Shown here in pieces: positions 29,704 to 38,715 of a stretch of DNA of 64,000 nt. Every line of letters begins with the position of its first letter. Position 1 is the first letter of the stretch. The position numbers and the translations under genes were made by a program. The stretch is from JAFDBW01 sp963723355 (GTDB lineage Bacteria; Desulfobacterota; Desulfuromonadia; Desulfuromonadales; BM103), in assembly GCA_963723355.1 (NCBI GenBank), contig CAVRQQ010000011.1, positions 87,204 through 151,203 on the forward strand, in the 5' to 3' direction. A model generated the notes under the pieces. It saw only the letters and a list, made by a program, of their open reading frames with translations, did no database searches and was not told the origin of the DNA.

Positions 29704-31107
29704 ATGAAAACATTGGATTGGCGGAGTGACCGCCTGAGGGTCAGAACCCTGCTGCTGGCCGATCAGAGTGCGGGTGAAGTCTTCGTCCAGGGCTGGCTGA
29801 GAACCGTGCGTCGCAGTAAGGGGGTCAATTTTCTGGCCCTCAACGATGGCTCCTGTCTCGAAAGCCTGCAGGTCGTCGTCGGTGACGAATCACCAGCCTT
29901 CGCAACTTCAGACAGTCTCGGCACCGGCTGTTGTGTCGGTATCCGGGGAACAGTTGTGGCGTCACCTGGAGAAGGGCAGGCCTGGGAGGTCCAGGCCGAA
30001 GAGATTATCGTCTACGGCCAGGCTGATGAGGCTTTTCCCCTGCAGAAGAAGCGCCACAGTTTCGAGTTCCTGCGTTCAATTGCTCACCTGCGTCCGAGGA
30101 CCAACGCTTTTGGTGCCGTGTTTCGGGTGCGCAGCCGGATCGCTCATGCCGTGCACAGCTTCTTTCAGGAGCGCGGCTTCCTTTACGTCCACTCGCCGAT
30201 CATTACCGCCAACGACTGCGAGGGGGCCGGCGAGATGTTCCGGGTCACGACGCTGGACCCGGAGAACCCGCCGCAGGTTGACGGGCGCATCGCCTGGCAC
30301 GAAGACTTCTTCGGTGCGAAGACCGGCCTGACGGTCAGCGGGCAGTTGCAGGGCGAGCTCTTTGCCATGGCGTTCACCGACATCTACACTTTCGGTCCGA
30401 CCTTTCGTGCCGAGAATTCCAATACCAGCCGGCACGCTTCCGAGTTCTGGATGATAGAACCGGAAGTTGCCTTCGCCGATCTCGCCGTCAATTGCCAGCT
30501 GGCCGAGGATTTCTTCCGCTTCATGGTCGAGTACGCCCTTGAACATTGCCAGGAAGACCTGGCATTTTTCAACCAGTTTATCGACAAAGGGCTTCTGGAA
30601 CGTCTCGAGCACGTTGCCAAGACACCCTTCCAGACGATGAGTTACACCGAAGCCGTTGAGCGCTTGCAGAAAAGCGGTCAGAAATTCGAGTTTCCGGTGG
30701 AGTGGGGGTGTGACCTGCAGTCCGAGCACGAGAGGTACCTGACCGAGCAGGTCGTCGGAGGGCCGTTGTTCGTCACCGATTACCCGGCCGGGATCAAGGC
30801 CTTTTACATGCGGCAGAATGACGACAACCGGACGGTTGCAGCGATGGATCTGCTGGTGCCGAAGGTCGGTGAGATCATCGGTGGCAGCCAGCGCGAAGAA
30901 CGTCTCGATATCCTGCAACGCAAGATGCGGGCCTTCGACATCCTGCCTGAAAGCCTCGACTGGTACCTCGACACCCGGCGCTGGGGCAGTTGCCCGCACG
31001 CCGGTTTCGGTCTCGGCTTCGAACGCTTTCTGATGTACATCACCGGCATGGAGAATGTCCGTGATGTGATCCCGTTTCCACGCACGCCCGGAAATGCCCG
31101 TTTCTAA
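29704..31107 (+). CDS. asnS: Asparaginyl-tRNA synthetase
   Basis: 467 residues, class II synthetase. N-terminal OB anticodon-binding domain (VFVQGWLRTVRRSKGVNFLALNDGS). Catalytic domain with motif 2 (TFGPTFRAENSNTSRHASEFWMIEPE) and motif 3 (HAGFGLGFERFLMYITGMENVRDVIPFPRTPG), both complete and of the Asn type. ATG at 29704 with GAGGTGCCGTT upstream. Convergent with the EamA gene at 31127. Confidence 0.97.
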   Translation: MKTLDWRSDRLRVRTLLLADQSAGEVFVQGWLRTVRRSKGVNFLALNDGSCLESLQVVVGDESPAFATSDSLGTGCCVGIRGTVVASPGEGQAWEVQAEEIIVYGQADEAFPLQKKRHSFEFLRSIAHLRPRTNAFGAVFRVRSRIAHAVHSFFQERGFLYVHSPIITANDCEGAGEMFRVTTLDPENPPQVDGRIAWHEDFFGAKTGLTVSGQLQGELFAMAFTDIYTFGPTFRAENSNTSRHASEFWMIEPEVAFADLAVNCQLAEDFFRFMVEYALEHCQEDLAFFNQFIDKGLLERLEHVAKTPFQTMSYTEAVERLQKSGQKFEFPVEWGCDLQSEHERYLTEQVVGGPLFVTDYPAGIKAFYMRQNDDNRTVAAMDLLVPKVGEIIGGSQREERLDILQRKMRAFDILPESLDWYLDTRRWGSCPHAGFGLGFERFLMYITGMENVRDVIPFPRTPGNARF

Positions 31108-31126
31108 ATGAGTGAGCCAGGGTCTA

Positions 31127-32041
31127 TTAAGCGCTTTTAAGCAGATTCCCCCTGCTTGAAGTCCGTTGCGCCCGCAACGACATCAGCGTATGCACGACCA
31201 GGGTGCCAACAATCAGAGATCCTGCAACCAAGGTTGTCGCATGCGGTACTTCCTTTAAAACCATCCATACCCAGATAGGGCCGAGGATCGTTTCGACAAG
31301 CAGGATCAGGCTGACTTCAGGGGCGGGCAGGTAGCGTGGCCCGAGGGTGATCATGGTAAAGGAGACCGGCAGGACAACGCCGCCGAGCAATAACAGCAGC
31401 AACATGTCCGGGCTGGCAATATTCATCGGCTGAGCCCCTGCTGTCAGAGCGGCAGGAACAACCAGCAGGTTGCCGAGCAGGTTGGCCGGAATCATGTTGA
31501 CGGATCTGCCGCTGCGTATCACGACCAGGTTGCTCCCCCACATGAACGTCGCTCCCAGGGCCAGCAGGTCGCCGAGCAGCAGTCCACTTGCCAGGCTGCC
31601 GGAAAAAATCAACAGGATCCCGCCGAAACAGATGAATATTGCGACCCAGGTGTGACAGGCGATCTTCTCGCGCAGGAATATCCGGCTGAGAAGGCTGCTG
31701 ATCAACGGCGTGGCCGCGAGGATGATCAGGGTGTTGGCCGCGGCGGTCTGCTTGAGCGAGTTGACAAACATCAGGCTGCCCATCGCAACGATCAGCGCAG
31801 AGAGAAGCCCGGTCCGACCGATATTGTGGAAGCTGTGCAGGAATTGACGGCGATAAGTGACAGCTAGAAACACCGCTTGCATGCAGCCGGTCAGCAGGCA
31901 GCGCCAGAACAGCAGGGTCCAGACATCACAACGAATCAGTCGCACCAGGAGCGCGTCCGGGCTGAGGATCAGCACAGCGGCAAAGGTAATCAGCAGCCCT
32001 TTGGTATGTGTGGAAAGATTCATAGCGGCGATAGATGACAC
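31127..32041 (-). CDS. EamA-family (DMT) transporter
   Basis: 304 residues with ten hydrophobic helices in two EamA repeats. Repeat ends such as NTLIILAATPLISSLLSRIFLREKI and PAPEVSLILLVETILGPIWVWMVLKEV are characteristic of drug/metabolite exporters. Start is uncertain: a GTG at 32041 or an ATG at 32023, neither with a clear ribosome-binding site. It reads divergently from proC. Substrate unknown. Confidence 0.86.
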   Translation of the reverse strand: MSSIAAMNLSTHTKGLLITFAAVLILSPDALLVRLIRCDVWTLLFWRCLLTGCMQAVFLAVTYRRQFLHSFHNIGRTGLLSALIVAMGSLMFVNSLKQTAAANTLIILAATPLISSLLSRIFLREKIACHTWVAIFICFGGILLIFSGSLASGLLLGDLLALGATFMWGSNLVVIRSGRSVNMIPANLLGNLLVVPAALTAGAQPMNIASPDMLLLLLLGGVVLPVSFTMITLGPRYLPAPEVSLILLVETILGPIWVWMVLKEVPHATTLVAGSLIVGTLVVHTLMSLRAQRTSSRGNLLKSA

Positions 32042-32202
32042 AGGATAAGTGGTAAAGGCAAGCGGGTTTTCAGTTTGACACTGTTTCAGGCATAATGTAG
32101 AAACACCTGATGGTCAACCGGAGCGCGGTTGCCTGGTTTAGAACTCGGTTCTGGAATTGTAATGCAGGCGGAATTTTCTTCTGACTGGAAAGGATACACA
32201 GA

Positions 32203-33027
32203 GTGCCTTTGTCGACGGTAGGTAAGATAGGTTTCATAGGCGGCGGGAATATGGCCGAGGCCTTTATCAAGGGGCTTCTGAACGGCGGCTTCCCCGCTGA
32301 GGACATTCACTTTTTCGAACCAAATGAACAGCGTCGTGAACTGATGGTGGATCGTTACGGAATCTCCTGCGCGGAGAACAATGCGGCGCTGGTCGAGATC
32401 AGCAATATAGTTGTTCTGGCGACCAAACCCCAGATTCTGGACAAGGTCCTGAAAGAGGTGAACGGGGCATTTGACGATGAGAAGCTGTTGGTTTCGATTC
32501 TTGCCGGAATTACCACAACAACACTGGAAGCAGGTCTCGGCGGCCAGGCTCGTGTGGTGCGCGCCATGCCGAATACCCCGGCCCTGGCCGGGCGCGGTGC
32601 CGCTGCGCTTTGCCCCGGCTTGAACATCAACCAGGAAGACCGCCGGGTCGCCCAGCACCTTTTTGAGACCGTAGGCATCGCTCTCTGGGTGGAGGAAGGA
32701 CAGATGGATGCCGTGACCGGACTCTCAGGCTCCGGTCCTGCTTTCGTCTACACATTCATTGAGGCGTTGACTGCCGGCGGTGTCCAGGAAGGCCTGCGGC
32801 TTGACATCGCGCACGCTCTCGCTGTGCAGACCGTAGTCGGTGCGGCACACCTGGTCCAGGTGACCGGCGAGCACCCTGCCTTGTTGCGTGAAAAAGTCTG
32901 CAGCCCGGCCGGAACCACGATCAGCGCCATTCGCGTCCTTGAAGAACGGGGGCTGCGTGCCACCATGATGGAGGCGGTCGGCGCCGCTACGAAACGTTCG
33001 CGTCAGCTAGGTGAGGAGAATAAGTAA
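32203..33027 (+). CDS. proC: Pyrroline-5-carboxylate reductase
   Basis: 274 residues. It reduces P5C to L-proline with NAD(P)H. Rossmann motif IGFIGGGNMAEAFIKGLL, then VVLATKPQ, RAMPNTPALAGRGA, and the family signature SGSGPAFVYTFIEALTAGGVQEGLR followed by SPAGTTISAIRVLEERGLRATMMEAV. GTG at 32203 with AAAGGA upstream. It is 10 kb left of the hydroxyproline genes. It could turn P5C from the glycyl radical enzyme into proline, although the cluster also has the reverse, oxidative enzymes. Confidence 0.95.
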   Translation: MPLSTVGKIGFIGGGNMAEAFIKGLLNGGFPAEDIHFFEPNEQRRELMVDRYGISCAENNAALVEISNIVVLATKPQILDKVLKEVNGAFDDEKLLVSILAGITTTTLEAGLGGQARVVRAMPNTPALAGRGAAALCPGLNINQEDRRVAQHLFETVGIALWVEEGQMDAVTGLSGSGPAFVYTFIEALTAGGVQEGLRLDIAHALAVQTVVGAAHLVQVTGEHPALLREKVCSPAGTTISAIRVLEERGLRATMMEAVGAATKRSRQLGEENK

Positions 33028-33078
33028 AGCTTCTAGCCGGCCGCTTGTGTATGGATGGGCAATTCCGAGGAGGATGCA

Positions 33079-33792
33079 ATGCTGTCATATCAAAGGATAA
33101 CCATGGTTATTTTTGTGTCATTGCTTTGCAACGTCACTGCTGCATGGGCTGAGACTCGTTACATCTCTGATCAATTGGTTGTGTCGCTAAGGGAACAGCC
33201 ACAGGATGGTTCAGAAACGATTGTCTACCTCAAGACCGATACTCCGGTAGAAGTACTCGAAGTCGGCGAGCAATACATACATGTGAAAACGTCCAACGGC
33301 GAGGTCGGATATATCCAGAAGAGCTACCTGACAGAGAAGACACCCAAAGCGACAGTTATCAGTCGCCTGACCCGGGAAAATGAAGGCATGAAAGAGCGCA
33401 TCCGGGAATTGGAAAAGCAATACCGCGAAGTTTTCTCCAAAGGGGATGAGGCCCAAAAAAAGATTTTATCTGAGTTGGAAGATGCACGTCTCCAGATCGC
33501 TGAACTGGATAAAGCTCTGCTTAAGTCGGAGACAGAACTGGCAGAGCGTACCCAGGCATATGAAGCATTAAAAAAGAATGCTGAAAATATTATCGACATT
33601 ACAGCGGAACGTGACCAGCTCAGGCTTAGTCACGAGGAATTAACAACTGCAGTAACCAGTTTGGATGAAGAAAGAAAAGCGCTGCTGAAAAAAGAAACGA
33701 TCCAATGGTTTCTGACTGGGGCGGGGGTGCTGTTTCTGGGTTGGGTGATAGGCAAGTTTTCCAGGTCGCGGCGCAAAAGTTCCCTCTATTGA
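33079..33792 (+). CDS. SH3-domain membrane protein, TIGR04211-like
   Basis: 237 residues. The ATG at 33079 has GAGGAGG upstream. Signal peptide (MLSYQRITMVIFVSLLCNVTAAWA), bacterial SH3 domain at 25-85 (TRYISDQLVVSLREQPQDGSETIVYL, TSNGEVGYIQKSYL), a long coiled coil at 95-200 (ERIRELEKQYREVF, LEDARLQIAELDKALL), and a C-terminal TM with a basic tail (IQWFLTGAGVLFLGWVIGKFSRSRRK). This layout equals the YgiM/TIGR04211 group, thought to act in the cell envelope. Confidence 0.85.
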   Translation: MLSYQRITMVIFVSLLCNVTAAWAETRYISDQLVVSLREQPQDGSETIVYLKTDTPVEVLEVGEQYIHVKTSNGEVGYIQKSYLTEKTPKATVISRLTRENEGMKERIRELEKQYREVFSKGDEAQKKILSELEDARLQIAELDKALLKSETELAERTQAYEALKKNAENIIDITAERDQLRLSHEELTTAVTSLDEERKALLKKETIQWFLTGAGVLFLGWVIGKFSRSRRKSSLY

Positions 33793-33832
33793 TAAAAACG
33801 ACTTTCTCTCAGGACATGATTGATAAACAGAG

Positions 33833-33863
33833 AAGCCCCCAATCAAATGATTTGGGGCTTTCA
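33833..33863 (+). terminator. Terminator after the SH3-domain gene
   Basis: AAGCCCC / GGGGCTT stem with a weaker inner AAT/ATT extension, followed by TTC; about 40 bp past the stop. Confidence 0.7.
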
Positions 33864-33979
33864 TATTACTGACAAACTCTGCACGTGTTGCGTTCTTTTA
33901 CCTGGCATGTGTTGTTTCTAAGAAGCTTAGGGCAACAGGTTTTGAATCTGGTGCCCGTGTTTTTTTGAAAGACAGAACC

Positions 33980-34031
33980 GGCGGGTCACGTCCCGCCCGA
34001 CGCCATACTTTTGTTCGGCAACAAAAGTATG
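33980..34031. repeat. Two adjacent hairpins (palindromic element) in a gene-free stretch
   Basis: GGCGGG-TCACGT-CCCGCC (33980-33997) is followed by a perfect 11-pair hairpin, CATACTTTTGT / ACAAAAGTATG with a TCGGCA loop (34004-34031). This is reminiscent of dispersed palindromic elements common between proteobacterial genes. The rest of 33793-34311 holds no convincing gene. Confidence 0.5.
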
Positions 34032-34238
34032 CAAAAGTGCCTTCTCCTTGCGGAGGGCATCTCCTCTGCCGGATTTCTGTAGCATCAACAAACAACAATG
34101 CTCAAAAAGTCGGCCCGTTACAGGGGGCCTTCCAAATGTGGCGCTTACAGGCAGAAAAACGAAAAGACGACAATCTTAAAGCCTACTCATTCGGTAGAGG
34201 TTCTCAAGAGCCTCGGGGCCTGCGTGGCAATTCCGTAT

Positions 34239-34272
34239 TGCATATCTTATGCAAACGTGCATAAGATATGCA
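34239..34272. promoter_or_regulatory. 34-bp near-perfect palindrome, operator of the regulator gene at 34312
   Basis: Two 15-base arms surround AACG. The core is TTATGC-N6-GCATAA, the same as the site at 36097-36114 and related to three sites at 53460-53587. It ends 40 bp before the start codon, a position suited to autorepression by the encoded regulator (inference). Confidence 0.75.
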
Positions 34273-34311
34273 GTCTTGAGTTAATATGCATAGTGGAGGC
34301 TGTGAAAAAGT

Positions 34312-36051
34312 ATGCAATATCTGGTTGACGACTTGGATTCGCTGGCTCCGACTTTTCTCCAAGCATTATCCGTGCCTCTGCTGGCCTGTGATGTCCAGGG
34401 GCGAATTGTTTACACCAATCCGGCCGCAGAGAGTCAATTGAACGCCGAGGTCGGTGTCATGCTGGCCGAACCCCTGCCGAAATTGGCGGAAGCCGTCGGC
34501 AGCTTCAGTCGTAGTGCCAGGCCGTCGCCGCCCATGACCATCACTCGCGGTACGGGGGCGCCTTATCTGGCCCTGCTCAGCACGGTAAAATCTGCCGAGG
34601 GGCAAACCCTGACCCTTTGTCTCCTGCCACCGGCGCCATCACCACCGGAATCCGATCAGCGAATGCAGGACTTCGAAGCTTTAACCCTTGAGCTGCACGC
34701 GATCATCGATTCTTCCTCTGACGGGCTGTTTGTCTGCGATGCTGGTGCCAATGTCATCCGGGTGAATCCAGCTTCCGAGAGGATTCATCAGCGGCCTGCG
34801 GCCGAAATGGTTGGGCGGAATATGCGCGATCTCATCGAAGAAGGGTTTATCGACAGGTCCGCCGCCCTGGACGCCAGCATAGAGAAAAAAAGCGTCAGCC
34901 AGCTGCAGAACTTGCCGGGGGGCGGCAAACTGATTTCCGTGGCGACGCCGGTTTTCGATCACAGCGGCGAACTGATCCGTGTGGTCGTCAGCGAGCGGGA
35001 CATCAGTGAAATAGATCAGCTGCAAAGAGAGTTGGAGAACCAGGAGGCGATCAAGGACCAGTTCCGCCATCAGATGCTCGAGATGCAGCAGGCCGAACTG
35101 GAGTCGCGGCGGATTATTGCCCGGAGCCAGAATATGATCAAGGCGTTGCGCCAGGCGACCAAGGTCGCATCTGCTGATTCGTCGGTGTTGATCCTCGGCG
35201 AATCAGGCGTCGGTAAGGGTGTTGTTGCCGATATGATTCACCATAATTCGAGACGTTCCGGCCATCCCCTGATCAAGATCAACTGTGGTGCGATTCCTGA
35301 ATCACTGATTGAAGCAGAGCTGTTCGGCTATGAAAAAGGCGCCTTCACCGGGGCCAGCCCGGGCGGCAAGCCGGGGCAGTTTGAGCTTGCCAACGAAGGC
35401 GTCCTGTTCCTCGACGAGGTTGCCGAACTGCCGTTGTCGGCGCAGGTCAAATTGCTGCGTTTCCTTGAAGATGGCCAGATCACGCGCCTCGGCAGCACAG
35501 AACAGCGCAAGGTTGATGTGCGCGTCCTGGCCGCAACGCATCGTGATCTGGAGGAGATGGTGGAGCAGGGGACTTTCCGGCTTGATCTTTACTATCGGCT
35601 CAACGTTATCCCGATTCATGTCCCTGCAGTCCGCGAGCGCAGGGATTGTCTGGTACCCCTTATCCGCTACTATATCGATCATTTCGCAGCGATCAACAGA
35701 ACTCCGAAACGTCTGACTCGTGCCACAATCGATGCCCTGGCCGGTTACAGCTATCCCGGCAATGTCCGTGAGTTGATGAATATCTGCGAACGCCTGGTTG
35801 TCATGTCAGAGACCGAGCTTATCGATGTCGCTGATCTGCCCGCTCAGATCATCGGTTCATCACAATCCGGTATGCCGGATGATCTTGAATGGCCGGAGTC
35901 AATTTCGTTACAGGAAGCGTTGGAAACGGTTGAGCGCAACCTGCTGATTCGGGCGAGGGACAGGTATCGGAACCAGGCCGGAATCGCTGAGGCGTTGGGG
36001 GTCAATCAATCAACGATTGCACGAAAACTTAAGCGATACAACCTGACTTAG
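34312..36051 (+). CDS. PAS-domain sigma-54 activator (regulator 1 of the island)
   Basis: 579 residues. A first PAS-like unit (PTFLQALSVPLLACDVQGRIVYTNPAAESQL) is followed by a linker and a second PAS at about 125-235 (LHAIIDSSSDGLFVCDAGANVIRVNPASERI). The AAA+ domain has GESGVGKG, GAFTGA, and DEVAELPLSAQVKLLRFLEDG; the Fis-type HTH is RNQAGIAEALGVNQSTIARKLKRYNL. There is no receiver, so a ligand is sensed directly, as in PrdR/TyrR-like regulators of amino-acid catabolism. From the second PAS onward it is clearly paralogous to the regulator at 46843. The TTATGC-N6-GCATAA sites near it and upstream of the transporter and P5CDH are its probable targets. Confidence 0.92.
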   Translation: MQYLVDDLDSLAPTFLQALSVPLLACDVQGRIVYTNPAAESQLNAEVGVMLAEPLPKLAEAVGSFSRSARPSPPMTITRGTGAPYLALLSTVKSAEGQTLTLCLLPPAPSPPESDQRMQDFEALTLELHAIIDSSSDGLFVCDAGANVIRVNPASERIHQRPAAEMVGRNMRDLIEEGFIDRSAALDASIEKKSVSQLQNLPGGGKLISVATPVFDHSGELIRVVVSERDISEIDQLQRELENQEAIKDQFRHQMLEMQQAELESRRIIARSQNMIKALRQATKVASADSSVLILGESGVGKGVVADMIHHNSRRSGHPLIKINCGAIPESLIEAELFGYEKGAFTGASPGGKPGQFELANEGVLFLDEVAELPLSAQVKLLRFLEDGQITRLGSTEQRKVDVRVLAATHRDLEEMVEQGTFRLDLYYRLNVIPIHVPAVRERRDCLVPLIRYYIDHFAAINRTPKRLTRATIDALAGYSYPGNVRELMNICERLVVMSETELIDVADLPAQIIGSSQSGMPDDLEWPESISLQEALETVERNLLIRARDRYRNQAGIAEALGVNQSTIARKLKRYNLT

Positions 36052-36055
36052 TATG

Positions 36056-36078
36056 AAAAAGGGTTTTTACCCTTTTAT
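36056..36078 (+). terminator. Terminator after regulator 1
   Basis: AAAAAGGGT-TTT-ACCCTTTT small hairpin directly past the stop, symmetric A and T runs. Confidence 0.7.
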
Positions 36079-36096
36079 TACAGATAGATAGAGGTT

Positions 36097-36114
36097 TTAT
36101 GCGTGGTTGCATAA
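36097..36114. promoter_or_regulatory. UAS TTATGC-N6-GCATAA for the transporter operon
   Basis: Perfect inverted repeat with spacer GTGGTT; flanking GGTT/AACC bases extend the symmetry. About 200 bp upstream of the sigma-54 promoter at 36313. The rest of 36052-36473 has no gene. Confidence 0.75.
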
Positions 36115-36312
36115 AAACCGTGAGTAAGATGGGACTTCTTCTGCTTTACAAATAAAATCTGTCAGTCTGGTTGTGATAAGTTAATCCAAAAATGGTGTTG
36201 AACGCCGGCATTACATATTGCTTAACTTGCTAATATATTGAGTTAATTCTAGCCGCAACCCTCGGTCGAAATACTTTTCGTAGCATCTCCGGCTTGATTT
36301 TGTAACACTGTT

Positions 36313-36328
36313 TGGCACCGCTCTTGCT
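36313..36328 (+). promoter_or_regulatory. Sigma-54 promoter of the ABC transporter/catabolic operon
   Basis: TGGCACCGCTCTTGCT matches the -24/-12 consensus at nearly every position, with GG-N10-GC. It predicts a start near 36340 and a leader of about 135 bases before the SBP gene. Confidence 0.85.
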
Positions 36329-36473
36329 TTGTATTGGCTACGCTGTCGAGAACTCACATGCGTAGAACTAAATTCTCGGCGGCGGACAGTTGCAATGACA
36401 AGGTTACATGTAACAATGTGTTGATGATGTACTGTTTCAATTCCATTAACCCAATCGAAAAAAGGAGATGAGT

Positions 36474-37590
36474 ATGTTGAAGAAATGTTTTGTCGTCATG
36501 GTTTCCTTGTGTCTGGCCTCAGTGCTGGCCGCAGGAACGGGATTCGCCGCTGATGAAGTCAAAGTCGGCATCATGATCCCCACCACGGGCGGTACCGCGA
36601 CCGATGGTAAGGATATGGAGAGCGCCATCAAACTGGCCGTTGACGAAATCAACGCAGCCGGTGGCCTGCTTGGCAAGACAGATCGTCACCACTACCGGTG
36701 ACGATGCCTGTGACCCGCAGCAAGCTGTTGCTGCTGCCAGCAAACTGATCTCTGAAGGTGTTGTCGGTGTTGTCGGCGGTTACTGCTCCGGTGCAACCCT
36801 GCCGACTCTCGCCTTGTACGGCGAAGCCAAGGTCCCTTTCGTGATCACTGCATCTAACTCCACTGCCCTGGTCGGTGCCAACCCCGGTATCGGCTTCATG
36901 ATCAACTCGACCGGTGACGCCCAGGCTGACACCGCTGTTGCGCTTTTCGAGTCGCTTGGTATCAAGAGTATCGCTGTTGTCCACATGGGTGAGGCATACT
37001 CCGAAGACCTTGCCAAGATTTCCAAAGCCAAGTGGGAAGAAAAAGGCAATCAGGTCGTTGCTTATGAAGTGGTCAACAAGGGTGAGCAGGACTTCTCCTC
37101 CCTCGTTACGACCCTCAAGTCGAAGAACCCCGATGCGATCTTCTGGACGGCCTACTACGCTGAGGGCGCACTGCTGATCAAGCAGCTTCGCCAGGCCGGC
37201 TATCGTGGCACGATCGCTATCGGTGACGGTTCCAACTCACCGAAGCTGATTGAAATCGCCGGCAAAGCTGCTGAGGGCGTGTACTGCTTCTCCAACCCGA
37301 TTGTCGACTACCTGCCGGCCGCCAAAGACTTTGCAGTAAACTTCACGAAGAAGTACGGCGTTGCCCCCGGTCCTTACTCCACTCTCTCCTACGATGGCAT
37401 GATGCTTTATGCTGACGCCGTCAAGCGCGCCGGTTCCTTTGACAAGGCCGCTGTTGCCAAAGCTCTGAAAGCCACCGACAACTACGAAGGGATCGCTGGT
37501 CCGATCTCCTTCACTGACAAGCTGACCCTGGCTCGCAGTAACTTCGTCGTCCTCAAGGTCGACGGCCAGAAGTGGCAGCTTAACAAATAA
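36474..37590 (+). CDS. Branched-chain-type ABC transporter substrate-binding protein, one apparent frameshift
   Basis: About 372 residues. Periplasmic receptor of the LivK/type I fold. Signal peptide MLKKCFVVMVSLCLASVLAAGTGFAA, mature DEVKVGIMIPTTGGTATDGKDMESAIKLAVDEINAAGGLLGK. Later VGGYCSGATLPTLALYGEAKVPFVITASNS, the ligand-binding hinge region. ATG at 36474 with GGAG six bases upstream. The frame breaks at about 36678 (GGLLGK-QIVTTTGDDACDP); one surplus A fits. Context suggests it binds proline, hydroxyproline or a related amino acid, but the family also takes Leu/Ile/Val and Glu. Confidence 0.9.
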
Positions 37591-37614
37591 GTTCAACTCT
37601 TTTCGATCGTAACA

Positions 37615-37644
37615 ACCCTGCTGCGGCAAATGCCGCAGCAGGGT
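37615..37644 (+). other. Strong stem-loop between the SBP and permease genes
   Basis: A perfect 13-pair stem (ACCCTGCTGCGGC and its complement) with an AAAT loop and no T-run. Such hairpins inside ABC operons protect the upstream SBP message and keep it more abundant than the permease part; that role is inferred. Confidence 0.75.
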
Positions 37645-37798
37645 GCAGCACCCTAGTTTGTTCCATGCGCCTGGATACCTTCCTACAACCATAGCCGTGT
37701 TGCGTATTTTACCGGGCCGTCGTCTTAAAATCTTCGATATGTGCGACGGTCAAGTGTGACTCTGTCCGAACGATGAGTCCAGAGAAGGGATAACAGTA

Positions 37799-38713
37799 GT
37801 GTCAACACTGGATATTTTCTTTCAACAATTAGTGAACGGTTTGATCCTCGGGTCTTTCTACAGCCTGGTCGCATTGGGCTATTCGATGGTCTACGGGATC
37901 ATCAAGCTGCTCAATTTTGCCCATGGTGATATTTACATGGTCGGGTCCTTTGTCGGACTGATTTTGCTTGGTCTGTTGAGCCCCTTCCTGGGTGCCGGCT
38001 GGGCCGGGATTCTCGTCGCCATGATCATCAGTATGATCCTGGTGGGCCTGCTCGGCGTGTTGATCCAGCGCGTGGCGTATGTGCCGATGCTGAGTGCCCC
38101 GCGGCTGTCGATCCTGATCACAGCCCTGGCTGTCTCCATGGTGCTTTATAACTTCGTCATGGCATCGACGAGTGGTGAGTACAAGGCCTTTCCCGTCGAT
38201 CTTGGTTATGAAGGCGTCGAATTCGGCAACGTCTTTATCACTTACACGCAAATCATCCTTGTCTCTTCGACTGCCATCCTGATGATGGTTCTGCATTTCT
38301 TTATCAGCAGGACCATGCTCGGCAAGGCGATGCGGGCGATCGCCATCGACCAGGACGCATGCCGCCTGATGGGCATCAATGTCACCAGCATCATTGCCCT
38401 GACCTTTTTCGTTGGCTCCGCACTGGCCTGTGCGGCCGGTGTCATGGCCGGCGTCTATTACGGCAGTATCCACTTCTTCATGGGTTTCCTGATCGGACTG
38501 AAGGCTTTTACCGCAGCCGTCATTGGTGGTATCGGCAGCATCCCTGGAGCGGTCCTCGGTGGCCTGATCCTCGGTCTGCTGGAAGCGTTCGGTACCCAGT
38601 TACCCTTTATCGGTTCTGAATGGAAAGACGTCTTCGCCTTCGGAATCCTGATTGTCCTGCTTCTTTTCAAACCGACCGGTCTGCTGGGCAAGACCGAGAT
38701 TGAGAGGATGTAG
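37799..38713 (+). CDS. livH: Branched-chain amino acid-type ABC permease LivH
   Basis: 304 residues, eight to nine TM helices. Typical start FFQQLVNGLILGSFYSLVALGYSMVYGIIKLLNFAHGDIYMVG and the EAA-like loop SRTMLGKAMRAIAIDQDACRLMGINV that contacts the ATPases; GLKAFTAAVIGGIGSIPGAVLGGLILG closes the core. GTG at 37799. Two bases before livM, hence one operon with the SBP, livM, livG and livF. Confidence 0.94.
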   Translation: MSTLDIFFQQLVNGLILGSFYSLVALGYSMVYGIIKLLNFAHGDIYMVGSFVGLILLGLLSPFLGAGWAGILVAMIISMILVGLLGVLIQRVAYVPMLSAPRLSILITALAVSMVLYNFVMASTSGEYKAFPVDLGYEGVEFGNVFITYTQIILVSSTAILMMVLHFFISRTMLGKAMRAIAIDQDACRLMGINVTSIIALTFFVGSALACAAGVMAGVYYGSIHFFMGFLIGLKAFTAAVIGGIGSIPGAVLGGLILGLLEAFGTQLPFIGSEWKDVFAFGILIVLLLFKPTGLLGKTEIERM

Positions 38714-38715
38714 CC

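Noticed and set aside
33965..34264. Possible small gene in the 33.8-34.3 kb gap
   Set aside because: The frame runs through two hairpins and the regulator's palindrome and has Arg/Lys-rich, low-complexity residues without a ribosome-binding site.
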